DNA of 11,798 bases from CAUZJO01 sp963580245 (GCA_963580245.1 CAUZJO010000143.1:1-11798); one strand, 5' to 3'; counted from the first letter of the stretch, positions 1 through 5,759 are shown. A program made the numbers and translations. The notes: a model not told the origin generated them from the letters alone.

Positions 1-139
1 TCTCGGTAAACAATCAGGCCACCATCACTGGTCAGCTTTCGCCGTGGAATTCCATCTTCACACTGGGGTCAAACTGGACCCGCAAGACCTCTTTTTTGCT
101 CTCACCCATCAGATCTCTCAACTTTTGCTGCTCGAACAT
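1..139 (-). pseudogene. IS1380-type transposase, N-terminal piece, frameshifted
   Basis: Reading minus from the ATG at 139-137 gives MFEQQKLRDLMGESKKEV, followed by LRVQFDPSVKMEFHG. This matches the opening of IS1380-family transposases as I remember them (xVLRVQFDPSVKxEFHGxxxTSDxGLxxYRE). After FHG the frame hits a stop. Shifting by one base around 38-43 restores the expected continuation KLTSDGGLIVYR up to the window edge, so one base appears to be missing. IS1380 transposases are DDE enzymes of about 450 residues; only about 46 codons lie here, and the catalytic part is outside the window. The 139 start is chosen because the two ATGs just upstream (159 and 166) run into stops within five codons. 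The family is well supported. Whether the frameshift is biological or a sequencing error is not. Confidence 0.75.
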
Positions 140-173
140 CGACTTCAGCCTTTATTCATCGGCCATTTGAAAA

Positions 174-179
174 ATTATA
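174..179 (-). promoter_or_regulatory. extended -10 promoter for the IS1380-type transposase
   Basis: On the minus strand TGGTATAAT reads across 182-174, a perfect -10 hexamer with the TG of an extended -10 element. It lies about 35 nt before the transposase start at 139, a normal leader length. No convincing -35 box is seen at the right distance, which extended -10 promoters tolerate. Inferred from sequence only. Confidence 0.4.
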
Positions 180-289
180 CCATGACTTTCTATTTCTAAA
201 ATGGGAAATATGGGTCAATGTATCTGTAGACCAACGTGGCCAGAGAAATCGGGCTTTAAGCTGGATAGTCGATCCTGAGAAAGCCCTGC

Positions 290-631
290 TCAAGCAGCCC
301 AGCCGATCAGAGCTGAACTCGGGTGAACCAAAGGCATCCGTTTTCGACTCGTGATTTGCGCCAGACGCAGCAAAACATAATGAAAAACCGCCGCGTGGGC
401 CAGCAGTTTACAGAAATTCATCCCCGCCGCGCTTGAGATTGCATTGAAGGCGTTGCCCTCGGCGCCCCACAACCGACAGCGATCCATGCGGTGTTCTTGT
501 TTGAGATGTCCGATGCCCGGTTCGATCGCGGCTCGTCGGTTCATCCGGCGCCACAGTCGCGCCCGTGGGCCTACCTCCTGCCGCCGCCTTTTTTCCCTCT
601 TGTCGCTTGACTCCGATCTTCGATGAGTCAT
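290..631 (-). pseudogene. IS5-family transposase, C-terminal remnant
   Basis: The minus-strand frame ending at 290 contains MNRRAAIEPGIGHLKQEHRM at about residues 30-49, then DRCRLWGAEG, NAISSAAGMNFCKLL and a hydrophobic tail. This is the usual C-terminal block of IS5-type transposases (RRxAIEPxIGHLKxxxRM ... AxNxxLxAxGxNxxxLL), and E37 corresponds to the catalytic glutamate of the DDE triad. Full-length members are roughly 300-450 residues. Upstream, weak traces such as GVFVEDSA can be read in another frame near 640-665, after which homology fades. The element has therefore lost its N-terminal two thirds and its reading frame. No terminal inverted repeats could be assigned. It lies about 150 nt from the IS1380-type remnant on the same strand, so this edge of the window has been hit repeatedly by insertion sequences. 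It is not expected to be active. Confidence 0.7.
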
Positions 632-865
632 GCGGAATCTTCGACAAAGACGCCACGCCGGAATTGCGAGATGGGTGTACTCAGGAGCATGCGTATCTTT
701 TGCGCGATACGGGTGCCGCAGAACTCGATCGGGCAGGCTGCTGTCCTCGAGAGAAGATTGACTCGCCGCCTACTATTGTCTGATCATCAAAGGGGAAGAC
801 GTTAACAATTGATTCGGGCTCAGAGATAACTCGTTCGCTGATCCAACAAAGAGAGGGATAAGAGT

Positions 866-1141
866 ATGACTTACACATCTTGGCCGACCAACATGAGGTT
901 TACGATCTACGTATTGGTCATCACGTTGATCGTTCAGGCCGTCGGTGCCCAAACACCGGTCGGGACGGCCTTCACGCATCAAGGCCGACTCACCCAAGCC
1001 GGAGCGCCGGCGGATGGCGAGTTCGACTTTGAGTTCCGGCTCTTCGACGCGGCCACAGGCGGCAACCAGCAGGGCGCAGCTTGCGGGCCTCGCCCTCAAA
1101 GTACCGTCGTTTATGGTAGGGGCCTTTGGGAAGGTCATTGA
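866..1141 (+). pseudogene. truncated exported protein, AFTxQGRLT-type N-terminus
   Basis: The ORF starts at ATG 866 with a purine-rich GAGAGGG about 9 nt upstream. Residues 10-28 form a signal peptide (MRFTIYVLVITLIVQAVGA, cleavage before QT); an inner ATG at 893 is an alternative start. The mature part begins with GTAFTHQGRLTQ, then GEFDFEFRLFDAATGGNQQG. I recognise this as the standard opening of large secreted proteins in planctomycete-like genomes (AFTYQGRL...G.YDFxFxLFDAxTGGxQVG), usually followed by hundreds of residues of beta-rich or repeat domains. Here the match ends at about 1075-1080, and the remaining 20 codons are unrelated and read antisense to another fragment. It is therefore the first quarter or less of a gene whose body has been replaced. 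The function of the intact family is unknown to me beyond being exported. Confidence 0.6.
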
Positions 1142-1289
1142 AAGAAAAATAATGAGCCGAGTAAAATAAACAGTAAAGTAGGCGACCGAATTCGCGGCGG
1201 ATTTGACGCTTCACGTTGATCGGAGCTATAGAATCGCCCCAGTAAGTGTCGGGGCGGAAGTCCAGGTCGTAGTCGGCGGGATTTGGCAT
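990..1289 (-). pseudogene. MPNPxDYDxDFRP-type conserved protein, truncated and chimeric
   Basis: From ATG 1289 on minus, preceded by GAGGAG at an 8-nt spacing, the protein opens MPNPADYDLDFRPDTYW and continues to VKRQIRREF at residue 34. I recall a conserved short protein of about 100-130 residues, of unknown function, in Proteobacteria and planctomycetes that opens in this way and carries a K(G)xxRR motif next. The later family signatures I remember (FMGGEYLP, GEVEIARI) are absent. From about 1187 downward the reading changes to AT-richer sequence (GRLLYCLFYSAHYFSF) without family resemblance and runs antisense through the exported-protein remnant. The gene appears to have lost its 3' two thirds at a junction near 1187. 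Its good ribosome-binding site suggests it was once translated, probably as the last gene of the minus-strand run starting at 1964. The family call rests on the first 34 residues only. Confidence 0.5.
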
Positions 1290-1393
1290 GATTACTCTCC
1301 TCTTGGTTGAGGAGACGACGCGGGTATGCAGAACGCGCCTTGCGGACGGATATACCCCGCCGGTTGGTTGCTCGTTTGAGCCGCATCGTCCCC

Positions 1394-1508
1394 TCATTGG
1401 GCTGGCATTGGCACCTTGGCGGCGTCGGCCAGGTTGCCGTGGCGGTCGTCGAGCCAGGACTCTCGCGCCACTCTTGATGTTGATTGCCGGAATTGGACCG
1501 GCGGCCAT
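1394..1508 (-). pseudogene. small unknown ORF, apparently frameshifted
   Basis: ATG 1508 on minus opens MAAGPIPA 15 nt beyond the stop of the 65-aa gene upstream. In this copy the frame then runs on into the next gene. A shift near 1480-1485 instead gives TSRVARESWLDDRHGNLADA followed by AKVPMPAQ and a TGA at 1394. The second copy of this DNA near 10370-10405 has two more bases at exactly this point and reads MAAGPIPAKTTSRVARES in one frame. That comparison supports a two-base loss here and an original protein of about 38-40 residues. I do not recognise a family. It is basic and has no visible membrane segment or metal motif. Confidence 0.35.
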
Positions 1509-1636
1509 CTTAGGTTCGGCTCTTACTTCCCTTCATCGCGCTTGTCTTTGGGATTACGGGAGCGGTTGCCTTCGGGCGACGGGGCTTCGGGTCCAGGCAC
1601 CCCATCCGTTTTGGCGGGTTGTTTGGGCGACGGCGC
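1457..1636. repeat. dispersed direct repeat, copy 1
   Basis: This segment recurs in the same orientation at 10352-10516. The copies share a 41-nt identical run (starting GCCGGAATTGGACCGG) and a second long block around CTTTGGGATTACGGGAGCGG; by eye they are about 90 percent identical apart from small gaps. Copy 1 covers the 3' half of the 65-aa gene and the start of the following small ORF on minus. The matching edges have no inverted repeats that would mark a transposon. Confidence 0.85.
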
Positions 1637-1720
1637 CGTCGATTTCCTGCGCGAGAACACCAATGGGCCCGTCCCGAAATGCCGCCTGATGTCCTCCGGC
1701 GTGGCCGATTCTAATGCCAT
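1523..1720 (-). CDS. small hydrophilic protein of unknown function (65 aa)
   Basis: The start ATG at 1720 is preceded by GGAGG at a 9-nt spacing, a strong ribosome-binding site. The protein opens MALESATPEDIRRHFGTGPL, then VFSRRKS and a low-complexity tail rich in Pro, Lys, Arg and Glu ending NPKDKRDEGK. The N-terminal 25 residues look like a short folded helix; the rest looks disordered. The last third is present again near 10440-10516. Between the two copies, small gaps add up to 9 nt, so the frame and the stop codon position are both kept. This favours real coding. It lies in a minus-strand run with a 25-codon ORF just upstream and two further small genes downstream. I do not recognise the family and assign no function. 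Confidence 0.45.
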   Translation of the reverse strand: MALESATPEDIRRHFGTGPLVFSRRKSTAPSPKQPAKTDGVPGPEAPSPEGNRSRNPKDKRDEGK

Positions 1721-1723
1721 TTT

Positions 1724-1801
1724 CTACTGCCTCCAGATAGTCTTCGCCTCGCGGGGGTTTCCCACGAGATCAATTATCCGACGGTCTTTTCGGCGCTGCA
1801 T
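1724..1801 (-). CDS. possible 25-aa leader peptide or small ORF
   Basis: ATG 1801 on minus reads MQRRKDRRIIDLVGNPREAK and ends IWRQ at a TAG three nt before the start of the 65-aa gene. It is very basic at the N-terminus. The purine run AAGGGGG lies only about 2 nt ahead of the ATG, too close for a standard ribosome-binding site, so initiation is doubtful. Its value is positional: it fills the space between the terminator-like hairpin at 1822-1843 and the next gene, and its stop nearly abuts that gene, which would suit translational coupling or a leader peptide. A chance ORF remains possible. Confidence 0.25.
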   Translation of the reverse strand: MQRRKDRRIIDLVGNPREAKTIWRQ

Positions 1802-1816
1802 CACCCCCTTAAACGT

Positions 1817-1928
1817 GAAAACGCCCGACCAAAAGGCCGGGCGGCGAGAAATTCTCACTTACCCCAGCCCTTTAGCTCGTTGTTTGCGTGGCGGCAAGTA
1901 AGCTGGTTTAAATCGCCACGTCTATCTG
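1817..1928 (-). ncRNA. candidate small RNA or attenuated leader
   Basis: A near-consensus promoter (-10 at 1940-1935) and the intrinsic terminator at 1843-1822 bracket about 110 nt without a convincing gene. Transcription would start near 1928. The first structured part is a 7-bp hairpin, CGTGGCG at 1920-1914 with CGCCACG at 1893-1887 (20-nt loop). A competing pairing is possible: CCAGC inside that loop with GCTGG further down, mutually exclusive with the first hairpin, the kind of alternative fold seen in regulatory leaders. I compared it mentally with common riboswitches (TPP, SAM, cobalamin, c-di-GMP-I, fluoride, glycine, ZTP) and saw no match. It may be a free-standing small RNA or the leader of the genes at 1801-1289. 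Confidence 0.35.
1822..1843 (-). terminator. intrinsic terminator-like hairpin
   Basis: Read on minus, CGCCCGGCC pairs with GGTCGGGCG across a TTTT loop: nine pairs, one of them G-U, almost all G-C. It is followed at once by GTTTTC. On the plus strand the same stem has an A-C mismatch and no T run, so the minus orientation is preferred. It sits about 90-110 nt downstream of the promoter at 1935-1964 and could end a small RNA or act as an attenuator for the genes beyond. Confidence 0.55.
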
Positions 1929-1934
1929 AAGGAC

Positions 1935-1964
1935 ATTCTAGGCGAATTCGGGCGCGATTGTCAA
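1935..1964 (-). promoter_or_regulatory. sigma-70-type promoter
   Basis: On the minus strand a perfect -35 TTGACA (1964-1959) is followed by an 18-nt spacer and TAGAAT (1940-1935), one base from the consensus -10. It is the best housekeeping-type promoter I found in the window. It points toward the hairpin at 1822-1843 and the small genes at 1801-1289. Confidence 0.6.
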
Positions 1965-1971
1965 GGCCGAA

Positions 1972-2092
1972 ATCGGTTTTTTCTTGGGCCGGGGTGATGT
2001 TGGGCGTGGGTGAGCCTGACAAAACCGATCTTGGACGCTGTAAGGGGTCTTCTCGGGGACGGAAGCCCCACCAACCTCTCCGCCTTAGCGTC
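1972..2092. other. gene-free stretch with nested inverted repeats
   Basis: Three pairings lie in 121 nt. ATCGGTTTT (1972-1980) is complementary to AAAACCGAT (2021-2029). GACGCT (2034-2039) plus AAGG (2042-2045) pairs with CCTTAGCGTC (2083-2092), leaving a two-base bulge. Inside that stem GGGG-T-CTTC (2044-2052) pairs with GAAGCCCC (2062-2069) with one bulged base, sharing two bases with the outer stem. No ORF with a good ribosome-binding site covers the stretch, and 2093-2280 also holds no gene I trust. It could be a structured RNA, a replication or recombination site, or the 5' region of the RDD gene. No T run follows, so it is not a standard terminator. Confidence 0.35.
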
Positions 2093-2280
2093 ATTCGGTA
2101 ATTCCCTTCCATCGGACTCGGCAGGGCGACATGCCGAACCGCCAGAAGGTCAGGGGGCGACGGGGGTTGGTCGGCTGGGCCGGGTCGCAGCTCGGGTCGG
2201 AGATCGAAAAAACTTGCGCGACGCGAGTATCCCCATGAAAATATCCGAAGCCTGAAGACCCAGTGAGGAATCTTCATCAA

Positions 2281-3429
2281 ATGTCAGAATCACAGCCTCC
2301 GCACCAACCAGTGGAGCAGGCACTCGGCCTTCATAATACAACTCCTTATGATTCAAAATTGGTCTACGCGGGCTTCTGGAAGCGTGCTCTAGCTATAGCA
2401 ATCGACTTTGTTATCATTTTGGTCGTCATGTATCCAGTCGGTGTTGGCCTCGGACTGGCGATTGAGCCGATCGTTTCCGAGATGGATGATGTAGATTCTC
2501 TTATAGATTTTCTTGGTCCTCTGTTGGCTCTGCCCCTTCTGTTCGAAATAGCAGTAGGGTGGCTATATTTCGCACTGATGGAATGTTCCAAATATCAAGG
2601 AACGCTGGGCAAGCTGGCGTTGGGTATCAAGGTAACGGATTATCAGGGAGCTCCGATAAGTTGTGCTCGCGCCACCGTACGCCTTCTCGCGAAAGGCGTA
2701 TCGTCTATATTAGGCGTGGGCTTTCTTGTAGCGGCATTCACGAAGAAGAAGCAGGCCTTTCACGACACGTTTGCGGAATGCCTTGTGGTCGTCCGAGGTA
2801 AAGTATCCGAGACCATTGGCCAAGAGGCCTACTCCTCGACAAAGATAAAGATGAAGTGGTTGCAGATCATCATCATCATCATCGTCTGGCTGTTCATATA
2901 TGTCAGCCGCTGGGCCCGCGACTACTATGAGACGAAACTCATGATCACGATGGCCGAGTTGGAGGCAAAGGGCTATTGGGACGACTCGCTCAACTATCAC
3001 CGTTACGACCAAGATTCAATAGCTCGCCCGCCCGCACCTTCGCCCTCACCGTCACCGACTTCTTCTCCTACCCCAAGTCCTTCGCCTGCCCTGCCGGGGC
3101 GTGATTACACCGAGGATTTAGGCTTCATAGGTCAAATCGAGAATGAGGAGGTCATGGAGCTTTATCGTGTGGGCAAATATGACCGTGCCGTCGTTGTCGC
3201 CAAGAAGGCCCTCGAAGTAGCCGAGAAAAACGTCGGTCCCAATCACCCTGACGTCGCAACAGACCTGAACAACCTGGCGGTGCTCTACGACACCCAAGGC
3301 CATTACACCCAGGCCGATGTGGCCCTGAGCTTGAACAACCTGGCCGCGCTGTATCGAGCTACGGAACGCGACGAAGAAGCAAAAACACTGGAGAAGCGGG
3401 CGGCCCGTATCCGAGCGATTCAGCGATGA
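2281..3429 (+). CDS. RDD-domain membrane protein fused to a C-terminal TPR domain
   Basis: Numbered from ATG 2281, preferred over GTG 2263 because GAGGAA at 2265-2270 lies 10 nt ahead of it, the protein has 382 residues. Residues 28-172 form an RDD domain: YAGFWKRALAIAID with R35 and D42, hydrophobic segments at about 37-60, 76-100 and 138-153, the GTLGKLALGIKV motif at 107-118 and an HDT motif at 161-163. A further membrane segment (about 193-208) contains six isoleucines encoded by (ATC)6 at 2866-2883. Residues 250-272 are a Pro-Ser linker (APSPSPSPTSSPTPSPSP). The C-terminus (about 285-382) carries kinesin-light-chain-type TPRs with PNHPDVATDLNNLAVLY. The TPR motifs probably bind a partner protein; RDD proteins are membrane proteins, some implicated in ion transport. 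The second TPR lacks about 20 residues (see findings). No obvious operon partner. Confidence 0.8.
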   Translation: MSESQPPHQPVEQALGLHNTTPYDSKLVYAGFWKRALAIAIDFVIILVVMYPVGVGLGLAIEPIVSEMDDVDSLIDFLGPLLALPLLFEIAVGWLYFALMECSKYQGTLGKLALGIKVTDYQGAPISCARATVRLLAKGVSSILGVGFLVAAFTKKKQAFHDTFAECLVVVRGKVSETIGQEAYSSTKIKMKWLQIIIIIIVWLFIYVSRWARDYYETKLMITMAELEAKGYWDDSLNYHRYDQDSIARPPAPSPSPSPTSSPTPSPSPALPGRDYTEDLGFIGQIENEEVMELYRVGKYDRAVVVAKKALEVAEKNVGPNHPDVATDLNNLAVLYDTQGHYTQADVALSLNNLAALYRATERDEEAKTLEKRAARIRAIQR

Positions 3430-3630
3430 ACTAAGCGGCTGACTGTTCGACGCCGAAACCGGCCTGAAACGTCCATATCTCGCGCTCACGGGAATTTCTC
3501 GGCCCGATCCAGTAAAACCCACTCGTTTCAGTGGAGATAATCGATTCTCGCGGCTCTATCGGCGTCCTGTTGTAGGTTTCTCATGAATCTGGCGAGGGCT
3601 GTGATATGCTCGGCGGTGAGGATACCCATC

Positions 3631-3834
3631 ATGCGCCGTCTCAAGCCTGGTCTCAGCATCACCCGCGCAGCCGCTCTCCTGCTCCTGGCTTGTGCGGCGA
3701 GGCTCGCCCCGTGTCAAGGCGACGGCGAGACTCTGACCATCATGCTGCCGGGCGGCGTGCCGCTGGAGATGGTGCACGTTCAAGATCTGGATCGATCCCT
3801 CCAAGAAAGACAACTGGGTGAAAGGCGCTCTTGA
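3631..3834 (+). pseudogene. exported N-terminus resembling formylglycine-generating/SUMF1-like proteins, truncated
   Basis: ATG 3631 has GAGGA eight nt upstream and starts MRRLKPGLSITRAAALLLLA, a signal peptide with a basic n-region, ending near CAARLAPCQG. The next residues GETLTIMLPGGVPLEMV match the opening I know from secreted formylglycine-generating-enzyme (SUMF1) domain proteins of planctomycetes (GxxxxIxLPGGVPLEMVxIPAGxFxMG). The match stops at about 3775, exactly before the expected IPAGTFxMG segment, and a further 18 unrelated codons follow to the stop at 3834. The catalytic domain, about 250 residues, is gone. Downstream DNA belongs to a different gene in another frame. Not expected to have enzymatic activity. 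Confidence 0.5.
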
Positions 3835-4270
3835 GTATGCTCAAGTCGGCGGCCCCTGGCACTATAATCAGGATGGCCCCGCCCTCCAAAATCCGGAATC
3901 GGCTGTGAGATATTGGGGCTCGCCTCGTTTCGCCCAGGCCGGCGACGCGTGGCCCTTGGGCGGTCATGAAATGTCTTCGACTTTTGTGGAGGCATTCCAA
4001 TCGAGCACCTCCAAGGCCAACGCGCTGACGATCCGCGTAAGGTTGGGCGATGAACTGGGCGCCAAGCTGGAATGGTCCACCGACGGCGGCAAAATTTGGA
4101 CCGAAGAAATCGACACCCGGGAAGAGCGTGGGGGCAAGCACAGCATGGTTTACGTCGGCTTCGCCAGCTATGGAACGGAGGTCTTTATTGATGATATCCG
4201 CGTGGAACAAGATGCTCACACCGGTGGCGGCGATGTCAAACCAAAGACAACAACACCTCCGGCCTCTTGA
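3779..4270 (+). pseudogene. beta-rich extracellular domain fragment of unknown function, 5' end missing
   Basis: From about 3779 the frame ending at 4270 reads FKIWIDPSKKDNWVKGALEY, then GGPWHYNQDGPALQNPES, continuing to a C-terminal part with LEWSTDGGKIWTEEIDTREE and VGFASYGTEVFIDDIRVEQD. Alternating hydrophobic and aromatic residues and the late FIDDIRV strand are typical of lectin-like or jelly-roll extracellular domains, but I cannot name a family. The only in-frame start is a GTG at 3818 without a ribosome-binding site, and the sequence is coherent upstream of it, so the true 5' end has been lost. It is joined, one frame off, to the signal-peptide piece at 3631. The last residues (GGGDVKPKTTTPPAS) look like a low-complexity tail. 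The TGA at 4270 is in the frame of the following hydrolase gene. Confidence 0.45.
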
Positions 4271-4327
4271 TTATGGACCAAATTACCACCGAGGTTAAGC
4301 AACCTGAGCAAAATTAGCCCCAGCATC

Positions 4328-5722
4328 ATGAGCTTCTTGTTCGGGACCGCACTGTTGTTAGCGCCGGTGCGCATCGCTGGGACGGCACTGGACGATTACG
4401 TCGCTCTCGAAGACCCTAACTTCGGATTCAACCTCGTAGACACACTGTCTCTATTTGGAGCAACGGTTTATGTCCTGAATATGACCTCTCAACAATGGCG
4501 GTCCAGCAACGAGGCAGATCGAACTCTATGGACGCATTGGGTATCGATTATCGTCCCTTCCGACCCGCGCGAGGGGATGGGGGCTCTTTTCATTGACGGA
4601 GGGAACAACGGCGACACGACGCCTCAAACTGATGACGAGATTCTCTCAGGTCTTGCCCTGCTAGCAGTGAGCACGCGTACCGTCATTGTGGATCTGCAGA
4701 TGGTTCCTAATCAACCACTCACTTTTGCTGGTGAAGCCAGTTCGCGCAGCGAGGATGCTATTCTTGCTTATTCGTTCGATCAATACTTGCGAACAAATGA
4801 CGAGACCTGGCCGGCTTTACTACCGATGGTCAAGAGCGCCGTTCGGGCCATGGACGCCGCCCAATTGTTCTTGCCGACCATTTCAGGTCCCTCCATTAAC
4901 AGTTTTATCGTCGCGGGCAACTCCAAACGGGGCTGGACAACCTGGCTCACAGGCGCCGTGGACACCAGAGTTGTGGCAATTGCCCCGCTTGTATTTGAGC
5001 TGCTCAACATGGATGAACAATTGAACCACCAACTCGAGGTTTACGGCCTCTATCCTGACCCGCTTAGCGACTACGTTGATCTAGGAGTATTCGACCGCTT
5101 TGATCTACCTGAGGGCCAAGCGTTGATGGACATCATTGATCCATACGAATACCGCAGCCGATTTGCAGATATCCCTAAATATCTCATCAATTCGACCGGA
5201 GACCAGTTTTATCCGCCCGACTCGTCCCAATTCTATTTCGGCGATTTACCCGGCACGAAGTATCTTCGCTACGTTCCCAACACCGATCATTCGCTGGCGC
5301 AGGCTTTTTTAGATGTAGTTGTGAGCCTCGCGGGATTCTACCATTCTCTTACAGGTGGCCCCCCGCTTCCCGAATTCACTTGGACCGTGGAGGAATGCGG
5401 GTCAACCATTCGCGTCGTCGCCACGGATCAGCCCGCATCCGTTAATTTGTGGCAGGCTACGAATCCGACAGCTCGTGATTTTCGGTTGGAGACGATTGGG
5501 CCAGCCTGGACAAGCTCAACACTAGTCTCCACGGGTGATAGTGTATATTTGGGGCAAGTATCTGAACCTGTCCAGGGTTGGACGGCGTTCTTCGTTGAGC
5601 TTGTTTATGAAAATGAGGGATTCTCCACCCAGAAATTCACAACCGAGGTCCGGGTCATCCCCGATACTTTACCATTCCAATCTTCATCCGTGCGCGGCGA
5701 CCATTGGGCTCAATATGAATAA
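4328..5722 (+). CDS. pqaA: PhoPQ-activated pathogenicity-related (PqaA-type) alpha/beta hydrolase
   Basis: The 464-residue product matches the PhoPQ-related family over its whole length, and its size is normal for it. Recognisable blocks include LDDYVALEDPNFGF (21-34), LNMTSQQWR (50-58), VPNQPLTFAGE (126-136), SEDAILAYSFDQYLRTNDET (141-160), VAGNSKRGWTTWL (195-207), STGDQFYPPDSSQFYFGDLP (289-308), VPNTDHSL (316-323), ATNPTARDFRLETIG and the C-terminal RVIPDTLPF. S199 in GNSKRG, D292 and H321 are the likely catalytic triad. Residues 2-20 look like a short signal peptide lacking the usual basic residues, so the protein is probably exported. The substrate is unknown for the family; the name comes from Salmonella PqaA. 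The start at 4328 lacks a clear ribosome-binding site, but the TGA at 4270 limits extension. It appears monocistronic. Confidence 0.85.
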   Translation: MSFLFGTALLLAPVRIAGTALDDYVALEDPNFGFNLVDTLSLFGATVYVLNMTSQQWRSSNEADRTLWTHWVSIIVPSDPREGMGALFIDGGNNGDTTPQTDDEILSGLALLAVSTRTVIVDLQMVPNQPLTFAGEASSRSEDAILAYSFDQYLRTNDETWPALLPMVKSAVRAMDAAQLFLPTISGPSINSFIVAGNSKRGWTTWLTGAVDTRVVAIAPLVFELLNMDEQLNHQLEVYGLYPDPLSDYVDLGVFDRFDLPEGQALMDIIDPYEYRSRFADIPKYLINSTGDQFYPPDSSQFYFGDLPGTKYLRYVPNTDHSLAQAFLDVVVSLAGFYHSLTGGPPLPEFTWTVEECGSTIRVVATDQPASVNLWQATNPTARDFRLETIGPAWTSSTLVSTGDSVYLGQVSEPVQGWTAFFVELVYENEGFSTQKFTTEVRVIPDTLPFQSSSVRGDHWAQYE

Positions 5723-5738
5723 CGGGAAATCATCAAAG

Positions 5739-5759
5739 TGAAGGTTCTCTCACCCTTCA
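5739..5759 (+). terminator. weak terminator-like hairpin after the hydrolase gene
   Basis: TGAAGG (5739-5744) pairs with CCTTCA (5754-5759) across a 9-nt loop, 16 nt past the stop of the hydrolase gene, followed by a pyrimidine-rich GTGCCCTTTTCCC. The stem is short and the T run interrupted, so the call rests mainly on position. Confidence 0.2.

Noticed and set aside
640..865. Plus-strand protein-like stretch (FDKDATPELRDG, KGKTLTIDSGSEITRS)
   Set aside because: Two different frames with stops between, no start or ribosome-binding site and no recognisable family; too little to call a gene fragment.
1290..1508. Upstream extension of the MPNP-type ORF to 1508
   Set aside because: The extension arises because the small ORF at 1508 has a frameshift and runs into the next gene. 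The strong ribosome-binding site and family start are at 1289.
1866..1920. tRNA-like bases (TTTAGCTCGTTG) near the structured leader
   Set aside because: No acceptor stem, no TTCGA arm and no anticodon arm can be formed around it.
2131..2238. 35-codon plus ORF opening MPNRQKVRGRRGLVGWAG
   Set aside because: Only a weak AGGG precedes it, no family is recognised, and composition fits random GC-rich sequence.
1855..2280. 141-codon open frame on minus
   Set aside because: It spans the promoter at 1935-1964 and the inverted repeats at 1972-2092, has no ribosome-binding site, and its product is Arg/Pro-rich without any familiar motif.
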